The position numbers and the translations under genes were made by a program. This document shows positions 17,688-26,890 of a DNA stretch of 64,000 nucleotides, piece by piece. The notes under the pieces were generated by a model, which saw only the letters and a list, made by a program, of their open reading frames with translations, was not told the origin of the DNA and did not search any database. Origin of the DNA: Thauera butanivorans NBRC 103042 (lineage in GTDB: Bacteria; Pseudomonadota; Gammaproteobacteria; Burkholderiales; Rhodocyclaceae); the NCBI RefSeq assembly GCF_001591165.1, contig NZ_BCUG01000002.1, positions 1 to 64,000 of the forward strand, read 5' to 3'. Numbering within the stretch: position 1 is the first letter of the stretch; the number at the start of each line of letters is the position of its first letter.

Positions 17688-18617
17688 TTACTCGTAGCCG
17701 AGGCTCTTCAGCGCGCGCTCGTCGTCGGCCCAGCCGCTCTTGACCTTGACCCAGACTTCGAGGAAGACCTTGCCGTCGAACAGCTTTTCGAGTTCGACGC
17801 GGGCCTCGGACGAGATGCGCTTGAGCTTTTCGCCGCCACGGCCGATCACCATCGACTTGTGGCCCGGCTTGTCGACGATCACCGCCGCATGGATGCGGCG
17901 CAGCCTGCCTTCGACCTCGAACTTTTCGATCTCGACGGCAATGCCGTAGGGCAGTTCATCACCGAGCAGGCGGAAGAGCTTTTCGCGCAGAAACTCGGAG
18001 GCGAGGAAGCGCTCGCTGCGGTCGGTGATCTCGTCTTCCTCGTACATCGGCGCGCCGGCCGGCAGCAGCGGCGTGGCGGCCTTGACGAGTTCGTCGACGT
18101 TGCGGCCCTTCTCCGCCGACAGCGGCACGATCTCGGCGAAGTCGCGCAACTGGCGCACTTCGTCGATGAAGGGCAGCAGGCGGGCCTTGTCCTTCAACTG
18201 GTCGACCTTGTTGATGACCAGGATCACCTTCGACTCCACGGGGATCACCGACAGCACCTTGCGGTCGTCGTCGCTGAAGCGGCCCGCCTCGATGACGAAG
18301 AACACCAGGTCGACGTCGGCCAGCACCTGCGACACGGTGCGGTTCATCGAGCGGTTCAGCGCGTTGCGGTGATGGGTCTGGAAGCCCGGCGTGTCGACGA
18401 ACACGAACTGCGCATCCGCTTCGGTCAGGATGCCGGTGACGCGGTGGCGGGTGGTTTGCGCCTTGCTGGAGACGATGCTGATCTTCTGCCCGACCAGGCA
18501 ATTGAGCAGGGTCGACTTGCCGACGTTGGGGCGGCCGACGATGGCGACGAAGCCGGTGCGGAAACCATCCTCGGCCTGTTGGCCCCCCTCCTGCTGGTCC
18601 TGTTGCTGTTCGTTCAT
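17688..18617 (-). CDS. era: GTPase Era
   Basis: A 309-aa GTPase that binds the 3' end of 16S rRNA and the small subunit during ribosome maturation. G1 motif [11 protein letters not shown] (about 29-39), G2/G3 region with DTPGFQTHH (about 76-84), G4 NKVD (about 140), and the C-terminal KH domain with [14 protein letters not shown] Gln/Glu-rich N-terminal tail ([11 protein letters not shown]) precedes the G domain. ATG 18617 overlaps the rnc stop by 4 nt (ATGA), which settles the start; longer in-frame extension would overlap rnc. Confidence 0.96.
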   Translation of the reverse strand: MNEQQQDQQEGGQQAEDGFRTGFVAIVGRPNVGKSTLLNCLVGQKISIVSSKAQTTRHRVTGILTEADAQFVFVDTPGFQTHHRNALNRSMNRTVSQVLADVDLVFFVIEAGRFSDDDRKVLSVIPVESKVILVINKVDQLKDKARLLPFIDEVRQLRDFAEIVPLSAEKGRNVDELVKAATPLLPAGAPMYEEDEITDRSERFLASEFLREKLFRLLGDELPYGIAVEIEKFEVEGRLRRIHAAVIVDKPGHKSMVIGRGGEKLKRISSEARVELEKLFDGKVFLEVWVKVKSGWADDERALKSLGYE

Positions 18618-19285
18618 TTCGCCCTCAAGGCTGTCAGTGCGAGCTCGGCCGACTGCTGCTCCGCGATGCGGCGGCTGGGGCCACGGCCGAGCGTGCGGAT
18701 GCCGAGCTTCGGCACTTCGCACGCCACTTCGAATTCCTGCGCATGCGCTTCGCCCAGCGCCTGCACCATCACATAGGTCGGCAGCGCAACCTTGCGCGCC
18801 TGCAGCCATTCCTGCAAGGCCGTCTTGGCGTCCTTGCTCGGCCGGCGCGGATCGACTTCGGCCAGCAGCGGCACGTACAGGCGGTCGATGACCGATCTGG
18901 CGGCGTCGAAACCGCCGTCGAGGAACACCGCGGCGAACACTGCTTCGAGCGCATCGGCCAGGATCGACGGGCGGCTGCTGCCGCCGGATTTCAGTTCGCC
19001 TTCGCCGAGGCGCAGGGCTTCGCCCAGATCGAGGTCGCGCGCGATGCGGTGCAGCGCGTCCTGCCGCACCAGCGAGGCACGCACCCGCGACAGCTCGCCT
19101 TCGCGCAGTTGCTCGAAGCGGGCGAACAGCGCCATCGACATCACGCAGTTGAGGATGCTGTCGCCCAGGAACTCGAAACGCTCGTTGTTGGGCAGGCCGA
19201 AGCTGCGGTGCGTCAACGCTTCGAGCAGCAATTTCGTGTCGGCGAAGCGGTATCCCAGCCGGTTCTGCAAGGTTTCCAGTGTCAT
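18614..19285 (-). CDS. rnc: Ribonuclease III
   Basis: A 223-aa double-stranded RNA endonuclease that processes rRNA precursors and structured mRNAs. The catalytic motif [12 protein letters not shown] is at about 36-47, with the second acidic residues in [17 protein letters not shown] (about 108-124). A C-terminal dsRNA-binding domain (about 150-222) is present, [17 protein letters not shown] to the end. It overlaps era by 4 nt and follows the DUF4845 gene. Confidence 0.96.
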   Translation of the reverse strand: MTLETLQNRLGYRFADTKLLLEALTHRSFGLPNNERFEFLGDSILNCVMSMALFARFEQLREGELSRVRASLVRQDALHRIARDLDLGEALRLGEGELKSGGSSRPSILADALEAVFAAVFLDGGFDAARSVIDRLYVPLLAEVDPRRPSKDAKTALQEWLQARKVALPTYVMVQALGEAHAQEFEVACEVPKLGIRTLGRGPSRRIAEQQSAELALTALRAK

Positions 19286-19289
19286 GCCA

Positions 19290-19652
19290 TCAACGCGCCC
19301 TGCTGCTGACGTGGAACTCGATCAGCAGGCTGACATTGGCCACCATCGGCACCACACGCTCGTAATCGACTTCGATGACGGTCTGGTTGCCTTCCCTGAC
19401 GATGTCGAGATCGGTCGCGGCCACCGACGACACGTCGTCGACCTGGGCACGGCGGCTGAAGCTCTGCCTCAGTTCGGCCGGGCTCGCACCATTGTCGCCC
19501 TCGGTGGCGAGCACGCCGACGATGCGCTGGAGCGCCATGTATTCGGTGATGGCCGGTACCGTGCGGAAAACCATCAGCAGCACGAATGCGCCGATGGTCC
19601 CGAGCAGCAGCAAGCCGATCAGGCTCACGCCACGTTGATGCTTCAAGCCCAT
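19290..19652 (-). CDS. DUF4845 membrane protein
   Basis: A 120-aa protein with one N-terminal membrane helix ([20 protein letters not shown], about 11-30) after a basic start with GVSLIG, like pseudopilin-type leaders. The rest is a short periplasmic domain ([19 protein letters not shown]-like beta strands). It matches DUF4845, which is regularly found between lepB and rnc in betaproteobacteria; function is unknown. The start is 11 nt after the lepB stop; the stop is 4 nt before rnc. The true frame is embedded in a longer open frame that overlaps lepB, which I do not accept. Confidence 0.85.
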   Translation of the reverse strand: MGLKHQRGVSLIGLLLLGTIGAFVLLMVFRTVPAITEYMALQRIVGVLATEGDNGASPAELRQSFSRRAQVDDVSSVAATDLDIVREGNQTVIEVDYERVVPMVANVSLLIEFHVSSRAR

Positions 19653-19663
19653 GCCTGTCTCCC

Positions 19664-20452
19664 TCAGTGGAAGCCGCCGATACGCTTCATGTCGTTGAAG
19701 TTGAACCAGATGAAGAAAGCCTTGCCGACGATGTTCTCTTCCGGCACGAAACCCCAGACGCGGCTGTCGGCGCTGGCGTCGCGATTGTCGCCGAGCACGA
19801 AGTAATGGCCCGGCGGCACGGTGCAGGCGACACCGCGGTTGGTGTAGGTGCAGCTCTCGCGCTGCGGGAAGTTCATCACCTGCGGGATGAAGGCCGGCGC
19901 CTCGCGCTCGATCAGCAGCGAATGCTCGACCGCGCCCAGCTTCTCGGTGAACTGCGGCGAGTAGTACAGCCGGTCCGGGTGCAGGTAGCTGCCCGCCTCG
20001 GCCAGCGGAACGGCCTCGCCGTTGATCGTCAGCCGCTTGTCGAGGTATTCGACGCGGTCGCCCGGCAGGCCGACGACGCGCTTGATGTAGTCCAGCGAGG
20101 GGTCGGCCGGATAGCGGAACACCATCACGTCGCCGCGCTGCGGCAGGCCGACATCGATGATCTTCTTGTTGATCACCGGCAGGCGGATGCCGTAGCTCCA
20201 TTTCTTCACCAGGATGAAGTCGCCCACCAGCAGGGTCGGGATCATCGAGCCGGACGGAATCTTGAACGGCTCGACGACGAAGGAGCGCAACCCGAACACG
20301 ACCAGGATCACCGGGAAGAAGCTGGCGCCATACTCGACCCACCACGGCGCGGGCGCGTTGGCGGCGCGCTGCTTACGGGCATGGAAACGGTCGAAGAACC
20401 ACAGCACGCCGCTGGCCACCAGCAGCAGGAAAAGGATGAGGGCGAAATTCAT
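19664..20452 (-). CDS. lepB: Signal peptidase I
   Basis: A 262-aa inner-membrane serine protease that removes signal peptides from exported proteins. One N-terminal helix (NFALILFLLLVASGVLWFF) and a second (YGASFFPVILVVFGLRSFVV) precede the catalytic domain. The nucleophile Ser lies in IPSGSMIPTL (about 70-79) and the general-base Lys in LDYIKRVVGLPGD (about 123-135); the last box GDNRDASADSR is also present. It lies 10 nt after lepA, the usual lepA-lepB pair. Confidence 0.96.
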   Translation of the reverse strand: MNFALILFLLLVASGVLWFFDRFHARKQRAANAPAPWWVEYGASFFPVILVVFGLRSFVVEPFKIPSGSMIPTLLVGDFILVKKWSYGIRLPVINKKIIDVGLPQRGDVMVFRYPADPSLDYIKRVVGLPGDRVEYLDKRLTINGEAVPLAEAGSYLHPDRLYYSPQFTEKLGAVEHSLLIEREAPAFIPQVMNFPQRESCTYTNRGVACTVPPGHYFVLGDNRDASADSRVWGFVPEENIVGKAFFIWFNFNDMKRIGGFH

Positions 20453-20462
20453 GTGCTGACCG

Positions 20463-22259
20463 TCACTTGCCTTCGTCGGTGCGCAGCACCGCGAGGAAGG
20501 CCTCCTGGGGAATCTCGACGTTGCCGACCTGCTTCATGCGCTTCTTGCCTTCCTTCTGCTTCTCGAGCAGCTTCTTCTTGCGCGTGATGTCGCCGCCGTA
20601 GCACTTGGCGAGCACGTTCTTGCGCAGTGCCTTGATCGTCTCGCGGGCGATGATGTGGGCGCCGATCGCCGCCTGCACCGGCACGTCGAACATCTGGCGC
20701 GGGATCAGGCCGCGCAGCTTGGCAGCCAGTTCGCGGCCGCGGTACTGCGCGCTGGCGCGGTGCACGATCACCGACAGCGCATCGACCTTCTCGCCGCCCA
20801 CCATCAGGTCGAGCTTGACCAGATCGGCCGTGCGGTATTCCTTGAAATCGTAGTCGAGCGAAGCGTAGCCGCGCGACACCGATTTCAGCTTGTCGAAGAA
20901 GTCCATCACGACTTCGTTCATCGGCAGTTCGTAGATCAGCTGCACCTGGCGGCCGTGGTAACGCATGTCGACCTGGTTGCCGCGCTTCTGGTTGCACAGC
21001 GTGATCACCGGGCCGACGTAGTCCTGCGGCAGGAAGATCGTCGCGGTGATGATCGGCTCACGGATTTCCTGGTACTTGCCCGAATCGGGCAGCTTGGCCG
21101 GGTTCTCGACGTGGATCACCGAACCGTCGTTCAGTACCACTTCGTACACCACCGTCGGCGCGGTGGTGATCAGATCCATGTCGAACTCGCGCTCCAGCCG
21201 CTCCTGCACGATGTCCATGTGCAGCAGGCCGAGGAAACCGCAGCGGAAGCCGAAGCCCAGCGCCTGCGACACTTCCGGTTCGAACTGCAGCGAAGCGTCG
21301 TTGAGCCGCAGCTTTTCGAGCGAATCGCGCAGTTGATCGTATTCGGACGACTCGACCGGATACAGCCCGGCGAACACCTGCGGCTTGATTTCCTTGAAGC
21401 CGGGCAGCGGCTCGGCGGCCTTGCGGTTCGCCAGCGTCACGGTGTCGCCGACCTTGGCGGCTTCCAGCTCCTTGATGCCGGCGATGATGAAGCCCACCTC
21501 GCCCGCGCAAAGCTGTTCGCGCGCGACCGAGCGCGGCGTGAACACGCCGACCTGGTCGCAGGGATACTGTGCGCCGGTCGACATCAGCAGGATGCGGTCC
21601 TTGGGCTTGAGCACGCCGTCGATCACCCGCACCAGCATCACCACGCCGACGTAGTTGTCGAACCAGGAATCGATGATCAGCGCCTTCAGCGGCCCGTCGA
21701 TGTCGCCCTCGGGCGCAGGCACCCGTGCGACGATGGCTTCGAGCACGTCCTGCACGCCCAGACCGGTCTTGGCCGAGCACAGGATGGCTTCGGACGCATC
21801 GACGCCGATGACGTCCTCGATTTCGCTGCGTGCGTTGTCGGGGTCGGCCGCCGGCAGGTCGATCTTGTTCAGCACCGGCACCACTTCGACGTCCAGGTCG
21901 AGCGCGGTATAGCAGTTCGCCACCGTCTGCGCCTCGACGCCCTGCGAGGCGTCGACCACCAGCAGCGCGCCCTCGCAGGCGGCGAGCGAACGGCTGACCT
22001 CGTAGGAAAAGTCGACGTGCCCCGGCGTGTCGATCAGGTTCAGGTTGTAGACCTGCCCGTCCTTGGCCTTGTAGCTCAGCGCGGCCGTCTGTGCCTTGAT
22101 CGTGATGCCGCGCTCGCGCTCGATGTCCATCGAGTCGAGCACCTGGGCCTCCATCTCGCGATCGGACAGGCCGCCGCAGAAGTGGATGAGTCGGTCGGCC
22201 AGGGTCGATTTGCCGTGGTCGATGTGGGCGATGATGGAGAAATTTCTGATGTGGTTCAT
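20463..22259 (-). CDS. lepA: Elongation factor 4 (LepA)
   Basis: A 598-aa translational GTPase. G1 [16 protein letters not shown] (about 10-25), G3 [12 protein letters not shown] (about 78-89) and G4 NKID (about 132-135) are present, followed by domains II, III, V and the LepA-specific C-terminal domain ([20 protein letters not shown] near the end). It helps translation under stress or in initiation. It lies between the glutaredoxin-like gene and lepB, as is common in betaproteobacteria. Confidence 0.97.
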   Translation of the reverse strand: MNHIRNFSIIAHIDHGKSTLADRLIHFCGGLSDREMEAQVLDSMDIERERGITIKAQTAALSYKAKDGQVYNLNLIDTPGHVDFSYEVSRSLAACEGALLVVDASQGVEAQTVANCYTALDLDVEVVPVLNKIDLPAADPDNARSEIEDVIGVDASEAILCSAKTGLGVQDVLEAIVARVPAPEGDIDGPLKALIIDSWFDNYVGVVMLVRVIDGVLKPKDRILLMSTGAQYPCDQVGVFTPRSVAREQLCAGEVGFIIAGIKELEAAKVGDTVTLANRKAAEPLPGFKEIKPQVFAGLYPVESSEYDQLRDSLEKLRLNDASLQFEPEVSQALGFGFRCGFLGLLHMDIVQERLEREFDMDLITTAPTVVYEVVLNDGSVIHVENPAKLPDSGKYQEIREPIITATIFLPQDYVGPVITLCNQKRGNQVDMRYHGRQVQLIYELPMNEVVMDFFDKLKSVSRGYASLDYDFKEYRTADLVKLDLMVGGEKVDALSVIVHRASAQYRGRELAAKLRGLIPRQMFDVPVQAAIGAHIIARETIKALRKNVLAKCYGGDITRKKKLLEKQKEGKKRMKQVGNVEIPQEAFLAVLRTDEGK

Positions 22260-22311
22260 GCGAAACGAAAAGGGTGCCTTGCAGCACCCGTTTTCGGAAT
22301 GGTTGGCGTCG

Positions 22312-22617
22312 TCAAGCCCGCGATTCTAGCGGAAAACCAGTGCAGTAAGCGCGCACTGCCGCCTCGTCCAGATGGTAATGGCAGAGTTCCGCCCCCCCTG
22401 CCAGCAGGACCGGGACGAGTTCGTCCCAGCGTTCCTCCAGTTCGGGATGCCGATCGATGTCGATGACTTCGATCGCCCAGCCGTATTCCTTTGCGATGGG
22501 CTCCAGCGCCGCGACGAGATCGTGGCACAGGTGGCACCACTCGCGGCTGAGGACGGTGAATGTACGGGGCCGGCCGGCCATGGCTGCGCCGGCCGAATCT
22601 CCGCCGGCCACACTCAT
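22312..22617 (-). CDS. Glutaredoxin-like protein (DUF836 family)
   Basis: A 101-aa thioredoxin-fold protein. The redox motif CHLC is at 28-31 within [10 protein letters not shown], followed by the strand [12 protein letters not shown] (about 49-60) and the cis-Pro region [14 protein letters not shown]. The last gene-neighbour is lepA, with the degQ stop overlapping its ATG by 4 nt. Such small proteins often lie between mucD/degQ and lepA in betaproteobacteria; partner unknown. The ATG 22617 is fixed by the ATGA overlap. Confidence 0.85.
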   Translation of the reverse strand: MSVAGGDSAGAAMAGRPRTFTVLSREWCHLCHDLVAALEPIAKEYGWAIEVIDIDRHPELEERWDELVPVLLAGGAELCHYHLDEAAVRAYCTGFPLESRA

Positions 22618-24035
22618 TTCCCTGCTCGCAGGCTGACGTAGGAGGTGGCTTCGCCGCGCATGACCAGCAGGGTCACTTTCTGGCCCTGCTCCACGCCGCC
22701 GATCAGGCGGTTGAATTCTTCCACCGACTCCAGCCTGATCTGGCGTCCGCCGAACACGATGGCCTGGATCACGTCGCCTTGCTGGATTTCGGCCCTGGCG
22801 GCCGCGCCCTGGACGCGATCGACGATGAGGCCGCCTTCGATGCCCCGCTCGCGCCGCTGTGCCGGCGTCGGCACCGACAGCGCAAGCCCGAGCTTGTTCG
22901 CCGCCGGAGGCGTGCGCGGCGCGGCGCTGGTAGCCGTTGCCTCCTTCGGATCCTGCCACTCCCCGACCTGCACCTCGAGCGCCACGGGCTTGCCGTCGCG
23001 ATACATTTCCACCTCCACGCTCTCGCCAGGCTGGACGGCGGCGACGATGCGCGGCAGGTCGCTGGACGCATCCACCGCCTTGCCGGCAAAGCGCACGATG
23101 ACGTCGCCCTGCAGCAGCCCGGCCCTGGCGGCCGGCCCGCCGGGCTCGACCGAGCTGACCAGGGCGCCCGACGCATCCGGCAGGCCGAAGCCGTCGGCAA
23201 GATCGCGCGTCACTTCCTGGATCGCCACGCCGATGCGGCCGCGCTGCACCCGCCCCTTGGTGCGCAACTGGTTCTGCACGTCCATCACGACATCGATCGG
23301 GATTGCGAACGACAGCCCCATGAAGCCGCCGGTGCGGCTGTAGATCTGCGAGTTTATGCCGACGACCTCGCCCCGGAGGTTGAACAGCGGACCACCGGAG
23401 TTGCCCGGATTGATCGCCACGTCGGTCTGGATGAAGGGCACGAAGTTCTCGTCCGGCAGCGAACGCCCCTTGGCACTGACGATACCGGCTGTCACCGACT
23501 GGTCGAAGCCGAAGGGCGAGCCGATCGCCACCACCCATTCACCCACTTTCAGCCGCTCCGGATCGCCCAGCACGACGTGCGGCAGGTCGCTCGCTTCGAT
23601 CTTGATCAGCGCGACATCGCTGCGCACGTCGGCGCCGATGACCCTGGCGGTGTATTCGCGTTTGTCGGCGAGGCGGACGAGGATCTCCTCCGCCTCCTCG
23701 ACGACGTGCGCGTTGGTCAGGATGTAGCCGTCATCGCTGATGATGAAGCCCGAGCCCAGCGACTGGTTGTCGGGATCGGCACCCGGATATTCGTGCCGGC
23801 GCGGGATGAACTTGCGAAAGAAGTCGAACATCGGATCCGACTCGTCGAGCCCCGGGAAAGGTATCGACGATTGCGGCCGTTCCCCGCGCACCTGGATGGC
23901 GCTGATATTGACCACGGCCGCACCCTGCTTTTCGACCAGGGCGGTGAAATCCGGCAGACTCGCTGCCGACACGAGCGGCACGAACATCAGAGCCGCGGCG
24001 AAAACCAGACTGCGGCGAAAGGCGACGAAGCTCAT
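22614..24035 (-). CDS. degQ: Periplasmic serine protease DegQ/MucD (HtrA family)
   Basis: A 473-aa periplasmic quality-control protease. A signal peptide (about 1-25, ending LVSAA) is followed by the trypsin-like domain with the catalytic His in TNAHVVEEAEE, Asp in SDVALIKI and Ser in PGNSGGPLFN, and by two PDZ domains (around LVSSVEPGGPAARAGLLQGD and GGLIVDRVQGAAARAEIQQG). ATG 24035 overlaps the rseC stop by 4 nt and has AGGAA upstream. As mucD in the rpoE operon it would act in sigma-E envelope stress. Confidence 0.94.
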   Translation of the reverse strand: MSFVAFRRSLVFAAALMFVPLVSAASLPDFTALVEKQGAAVVNISAIQVRGERPQSSIPFPGLDESDPMFDFFRKFIPRRHEYPGADPDNQSLGSGFIISDDGYILTNAHVVEEAEEILVRLADKREYTARVIGADVRSDVALIKIEASDLPHVVLGDPERLKVGEWVVAIGSPFGFDQSVTAGIVSAKGRSLPDENFVPFIQTDVAINPGNSGGPLFNLRGEVVGINSQIYSRTGGFMGLSFAIPIDVVMDVQNQLRTKGRVQRGRIGVAIQEVTRDLADGFGLPDASGALVSSVEPGGPAARAGLLQGDVIVRFAGKAVDASSDLPRIVAAVQPGESVEVEMYRDGKPVALEVQVGEWQDPKEATATSAAPRTPPAANKLGLALSVPTPAQRRERGIEGGLIVDRVQGAAARAEIQQGDVIQAIVFGGRQIRLESVEEFNRLIGGVEQGQKVTLLVMRGEATSYVSLRAGK

Positions 24036-24529
24036 CGGGGTTCCTGAAGCGACTGCAGGCACACGGCCTGCGATGCGGTTTGATGGGACAGCCCTCGCCG
24101 GGGCAGCAACTCCATGCGCAGCTGTGAACGCCAGCCGCGGCTGCGAAACAGCAGGCGGTTGACGGCGAACGCCAGCACCAGGCCGGCAAGACCGCCACAG
24201 GCGGCACCGAGATCGGCGCTCCCTGGTCCGTCAGCCACGCTGCCGAGTGCCGCCCCGGCCACCAGCAGGACGGCGCCGAGCCCGTAGCTCGCCATGGCAG
24301 CCTTGAGTGGTGCGCCATCGGGGATGCTGACGAGGACGGTGTCGCCGGCTTCCAGCTTCAACCGGGTCGGCAGCACGAACTCGGCGCGGGGTCGTCCGAA
24401 GGCCTGGGTGATCTGCACCGAACGGCATCCGCCCGGCTCGTCGCAACGTCCGCAGCCGCCGCCCGCATCGGACACACGCAGCCGAACGCGCCCTGCCTCG
24501 ACGCGCAGCACCTGCGCCACGGCCTGCAT
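24032..24529 (-). CDS. rseC: RseC/MucC-family sigma-E regulator
   Basis: A 165-aa membrane protein. A cysteine cluster near the N-terminus (CGRCDEPGGC, about 25-35) is followed by a domain IPDGAPLKAAMASYGL and two membrane helices (GLGAVLLVAGAALG and CGGLAGLVLAFAVNRLLF). This is the RseC/MucC layout; such proteins modulate sigma-E or SoxR reduction. The ATG at 24529 gives a TGATG overlap with rseB; a GTG three bases earlier is an alternative. The next gene, degQ, overlaps by 4 nt. Confidence 0.85.
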   Translation of the reverse strand: MQAVAQVLRVEAGRVRLRVSDAGGGCGRCDEPGGCRSVQITQAFGRPRAEFVLPTRLKLEAGDTVLVSIPDGAPLKAAMASYGLGAVLLVAGAALGSVADGPGSADLGAACGGLAGLVLAFAVNRLLFRSRGWRSQLRMELLPRRGLSHQTASQAVCLQSLQEPR

Positions 24530-25497
24530 CACTGCCCGGAGGGTCGAATCGCGTCGCCGATGCGCTTGACCGCGCGCTCGGGCACTTCGCCGAGCACGGT
24601 GATCAAATGCCCGTCGAGCGATCGCTTGTAAACATTGATGGCACCGCTGGCCAGCGGCCCAAGGCCGATCGAAGCACCATCGGCAACCGGCTCGATGAAC
24701 ACCGATACCGAAGCCAGGCCATCGCTGAACACCATATGGACCGCCTGGCCGCGCTCGGGACCGAGCGGTCTGCGCATCACCGAGGTCAGCGCATAGCCGG
24801 GCACCTCTTCCGCCACTGCCCAGCCGCTGTCGGCACGCGCCAGATCGCTGCCGCGCGCATTCACGAAGCGCCAGTCATCGACATTCTGGAAACGGGGCGC
24901 AAGCAGTTCGTCGCCGATCTCGCCACCGATGCGCACGTCGCTGAAGGCGAATTGCTCGACCAGTTGTCCCTGCTCATCGACGGTGCGCGCCTTCAGCAGC
25001 AGACCCGACTGGACTTCCGCCCACAGCGTATGGCCGTAGCGCAGATCGTCTCTCGGCTCGAGGATGAGCGCCTGCGCTTCCATGCCCGCCACGCGGACGA
25101 CCTCTCCCTTGCGAATGCGGTAGCTCTCGGCCAGACCGACGGGCGATGCAGGAATTCGCGCGGGGAAGGCACGCCGGCCGGCGGCCTCGTCGATGATGAC
25201 GAGCTTCTGGTCCGGCAGCATGCAGCGCACTTCCATGCCTCTGCGGATCACTTCGCGCGGGCTGCCGTCCAGCGCCTCGAGGCGCTCGTACTCCACCCCG
25301 CCATCCACCCGGTGCGCGATGCGCGAAGTCTCGACATGCGTACCGGACTGGTACATGAAGGTGCCGACATAATTGAGCCGCTGCCCCGCCGACGCGATGC
25401 GCGCCATCCAGGACAGCGGGTCGCCCGGCGCTTCGGCCAGGGCAGGAAGGTGCAGCAAGGCGGCGCAGACGCCGAAGACGGCGGCCAGACGCCTCAT
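24529..25497 (-). CDS. rseB: Sigma-E regulatory protein RseB/MucB
   Basis: A 322-aa periplasmic protein that binds the anti-sigma factor RseA and releases it when lipoprotein or LPS signals appear. A signal peptide (about 1-23, LPALAEAPG) precedes the MucB/RseB domain, with the typical RLNYVGTFMYQSGTHVETSR (about 39-58) and SVFIEPVADGASIGLG near the end. It overlaps rseA by 4 nt and rseC by 1 nt. Confidence 0.92.
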   Translation of the reverse strand: MRRLAAVFGVCAALLHLPALAEAPGDPLSWMARIASAGQRLNYVGTFMYQSGTHVETSRIAHRVDGGVEYERLEALDGSPREVIRRGMEVRCMLPDQKLVIIDEAAGRRAFPARIPASPVGLAESYRIRKGEVVRVAGMEAQALILEPRDDLRYGHTLWAEVQSGLLLKARTVDEQGQLVEQFAFSDVRIGGEIGDELLAPRFQNVDDWRFVNARGSDLARADSGWAVAEEVPGYALTSVMRRPLGPERGQAVHMVFSDGLASVSVFIEPVADGASIGLGPLASGAINVYKRSLDGHLITVLGEVPERAVKRIGDAIRPSGQ

Positions 25498-26054
25498 CGG
25501 CCCGCTCCGCCCGATGCAGAGACGGTTCTCACATACTGCACGCCGGCCGGCATCGGTCCGCTGCTGACACCCTGATGGGCGAAAACGTATTCGCGCAGGG
25601 GATCGTCAGCCACGTGCTCGATGCCTGCGGCAAGCGGTGCCGCGGAAGGCGCGCCGACACTGGCAATGAGCGGTTGCGCCGCAACCCGCTGCACTTCCAC
25701 GCCGGCGGGGCCGGCCGCGTCCTGCGAGTAGAGCGTCGCCGCGACCACTCCGACCGCAGCCACCCCCATCACCGAAGCCGCGATCGGCATCAGGGTCCGC
25801 ACGACGCTGCGCCGGACGGCGGACGCATTGGACGCGGCAGGTGCGAAAACGACGGGTTCATCATCGAGACCAGCCATGACCCGCCCGACGAAATCCGCCG
25901 AACCGGCCTGCTCACCGCGGATGACGTCGCCGATCAGGCAGTACGCATCCCAATCCTTCCTCAGCGATGCGTCGCGTCGCAAGCCGTCGAAAACCTGGCG
26001 TATCGCGTTCTCGTCGAGGTCGCCATCGATCAGCGCCGACAATTTGTCCTTCAT
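25494..26054 (-). CDS. rseA: Anti-sigma-E factor RseA/MucA
   Basis: A 186-aa inner-membrane anti-sigma factor. The cytoplasmic N-terminal domain starts MKDKLSALIDGDLDENAI and includes a conserved DWDAYCLIGDVIRG. One membrane helix lies near residues 95-112 (MPIAASVMGVAAVGVVAA), and the C-terminal part is periplasmic. It would bind RpoE until cleaved by DegS/RseP-type proteases. It starts 9 nt after rpoE and overlaps rseB by 4 nt. Confidence 0.92.
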   Translation of the reverse strand: MKDKLSALIDGDLDENAIRQVFDGLRRDASLRKDWDAYCLIGDVIRGEQAGSADFVGRVMAGLDDEPVVFAPAASNASAVRRSVVRTLMPIAASVMGVAAVGVVAATLYSQDAAGPAGVEVQRVAAQPLIASVGAPSAAPLAAGIEHVADDPLREYVFAHQGVSSGPMPAGVQYVRTVSASGGAGR

Positions 26055-26063
26055 GCCTACACC

Positions 26064-26663
26064 TTACCAACGTTTGTCCGGGGCCGTGTCCAGCAACGGC
26101 CGCAGGCGTTCTGCAATCGCTTCGCGCGCACGAAAGATCCGCGAGCGCACCGTACCGATCGGACACTCCATGATGTTGGCGATCTCCTCGTAACTGAGGC
26201 CTTCGAGTTCGCGCAACATGATGGCCGTCCGCAGCTCCTCGGGGAGAGCCGCCATCGCATCTTCGACGGTTTCGCCAATCTGGCGGGTCATCATCAGCCG
26301 TTCGGGCGTGTTGATGTCGCGCAATTGCTCGCCGTCTTCAAAGGTCTCCGCCTCCTCCGAGTCGAAACTCGTCGAAGTCGGCGCCCTGCGTCCCTGCGAG
26401 ACCAGCCAGTTCTTCGCGGTGTTGATACCGATGCGGTACAACCACGTGTAGAACGCACTGTCCCCGCGGAACGATCCCAGCGCACGGTAAGCCTTGATGA
26501 AGGTTTCCTGCGCCACATCTTCGACTTCGGCTGGATCGCGGATCAACCTCGACAGCAGGCGGTGCAGCTTGCGCTGGTACTTGGATACCAGCAAGCCGAA
26601 AGCCTGCTTGTCGCCGCGCTGCACGCGCTCGACGAGTTGCTGATCGATTTCGCGATCGGTCAT
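26064..26663 (-). CDS. rpoE: RNA polymerase sigma-E factor
   Basis: A 199-aa ECF sigma factor. Region 2 has YQRKLHRLLSRLIRDPAEVE then DVAQETFIKAYRAL (about 50-63); region 4 has LPEELRTAIMLRELEGLSYE then EIANIMECPIGTVRSRIFRA (about 155-175), the helix-turn-helix that reads the -35. It controls envelope stress genes. It heads the rse-degQ-lepA series. A sigma-70-like and a sigma-E-like promoter are both visible upstream, which suggests autoregulation. Confidence 0.96.
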   Translation of the reverse strand: MTDREIDQQLVERVQRGDKQAFGLLVSKYQRKLHRLLSRLIRDPAEVEDVAQETFIKAYRALGSFRGDSAFYTWLYRIGINTAKNWLVSQGRRAPTSTSFDSEEAETFEDGEQLRDINTPERLMMTRQIGETVEDAMAALPEELRTAIMLRELEGLSYEEIANIMECPIGTVRSRIFRAREAIAERLRPLLDTAPDKRW

Positions 26664-26707
26664 GGAGTGTTCGTTCTTTCCGGATGTTCGAATGACAAAG
26701 CCGCCGG

Positions 26708-26737
26708 ATTATAAGCGAGCACCCCAGCTCTCACCAA
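26708..26737 (-). promoter_or_regulatory. Candidate sigma-70 promoter for rpoE
   Basis: On the minus strand TATAAT (26713-26708) is preceded by TTGGTG (26737-26732) with spacing 18. The -10 is perfect and the -35 weak. The leader to the rpoE ATG would be about 40 nt. Confidence 0.6.
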
Positions 26738-26754
26738 AGATCGAAGACACAGGG

Positions 26755-26781
26755 ACAGACACGGCCCCCCGGGATTAGTTC
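26755..26781 (-). promoter_or_regulatory. Candidate sigma-E autoregulatory promoter for rpoE
   Basis: On the minus strand GAACTA (26781-26776), then 16 nt, then TCTGT (26759-26755). This is close to the sigma-E pattern GAACTT-N16/17-TCTGA. It lies upstream of the sigma-70-like promoter, as in other rpoE genes that activate themselves. Confidence 0.55.
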
Positions 26782-26849
26782 ATGCGCCGCACGGGCGATT
26801 CGGCCGGCTGCGTGCCGGGCGCCGGCACGCCCTTGAATGGCGCGCCACG

Positions 26850-26858
26850 TGCTATATT
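26850..26858 (+). promoter_or_regulatory. Extended -10 promoter of nadB
   Basis: TGCTATATT fits the extended -10 pattern TGnTATAAT. The start of transcription would be near 26865, leaving a leader of about 26 nt before the TTG at 26891 and excluding the ATG at 26837 as the translation start. Confidence 0.55.
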
Positions 26859-26890
26859 TTTGGCCCTTTCCCTTGAGCGCGAGCGACATC

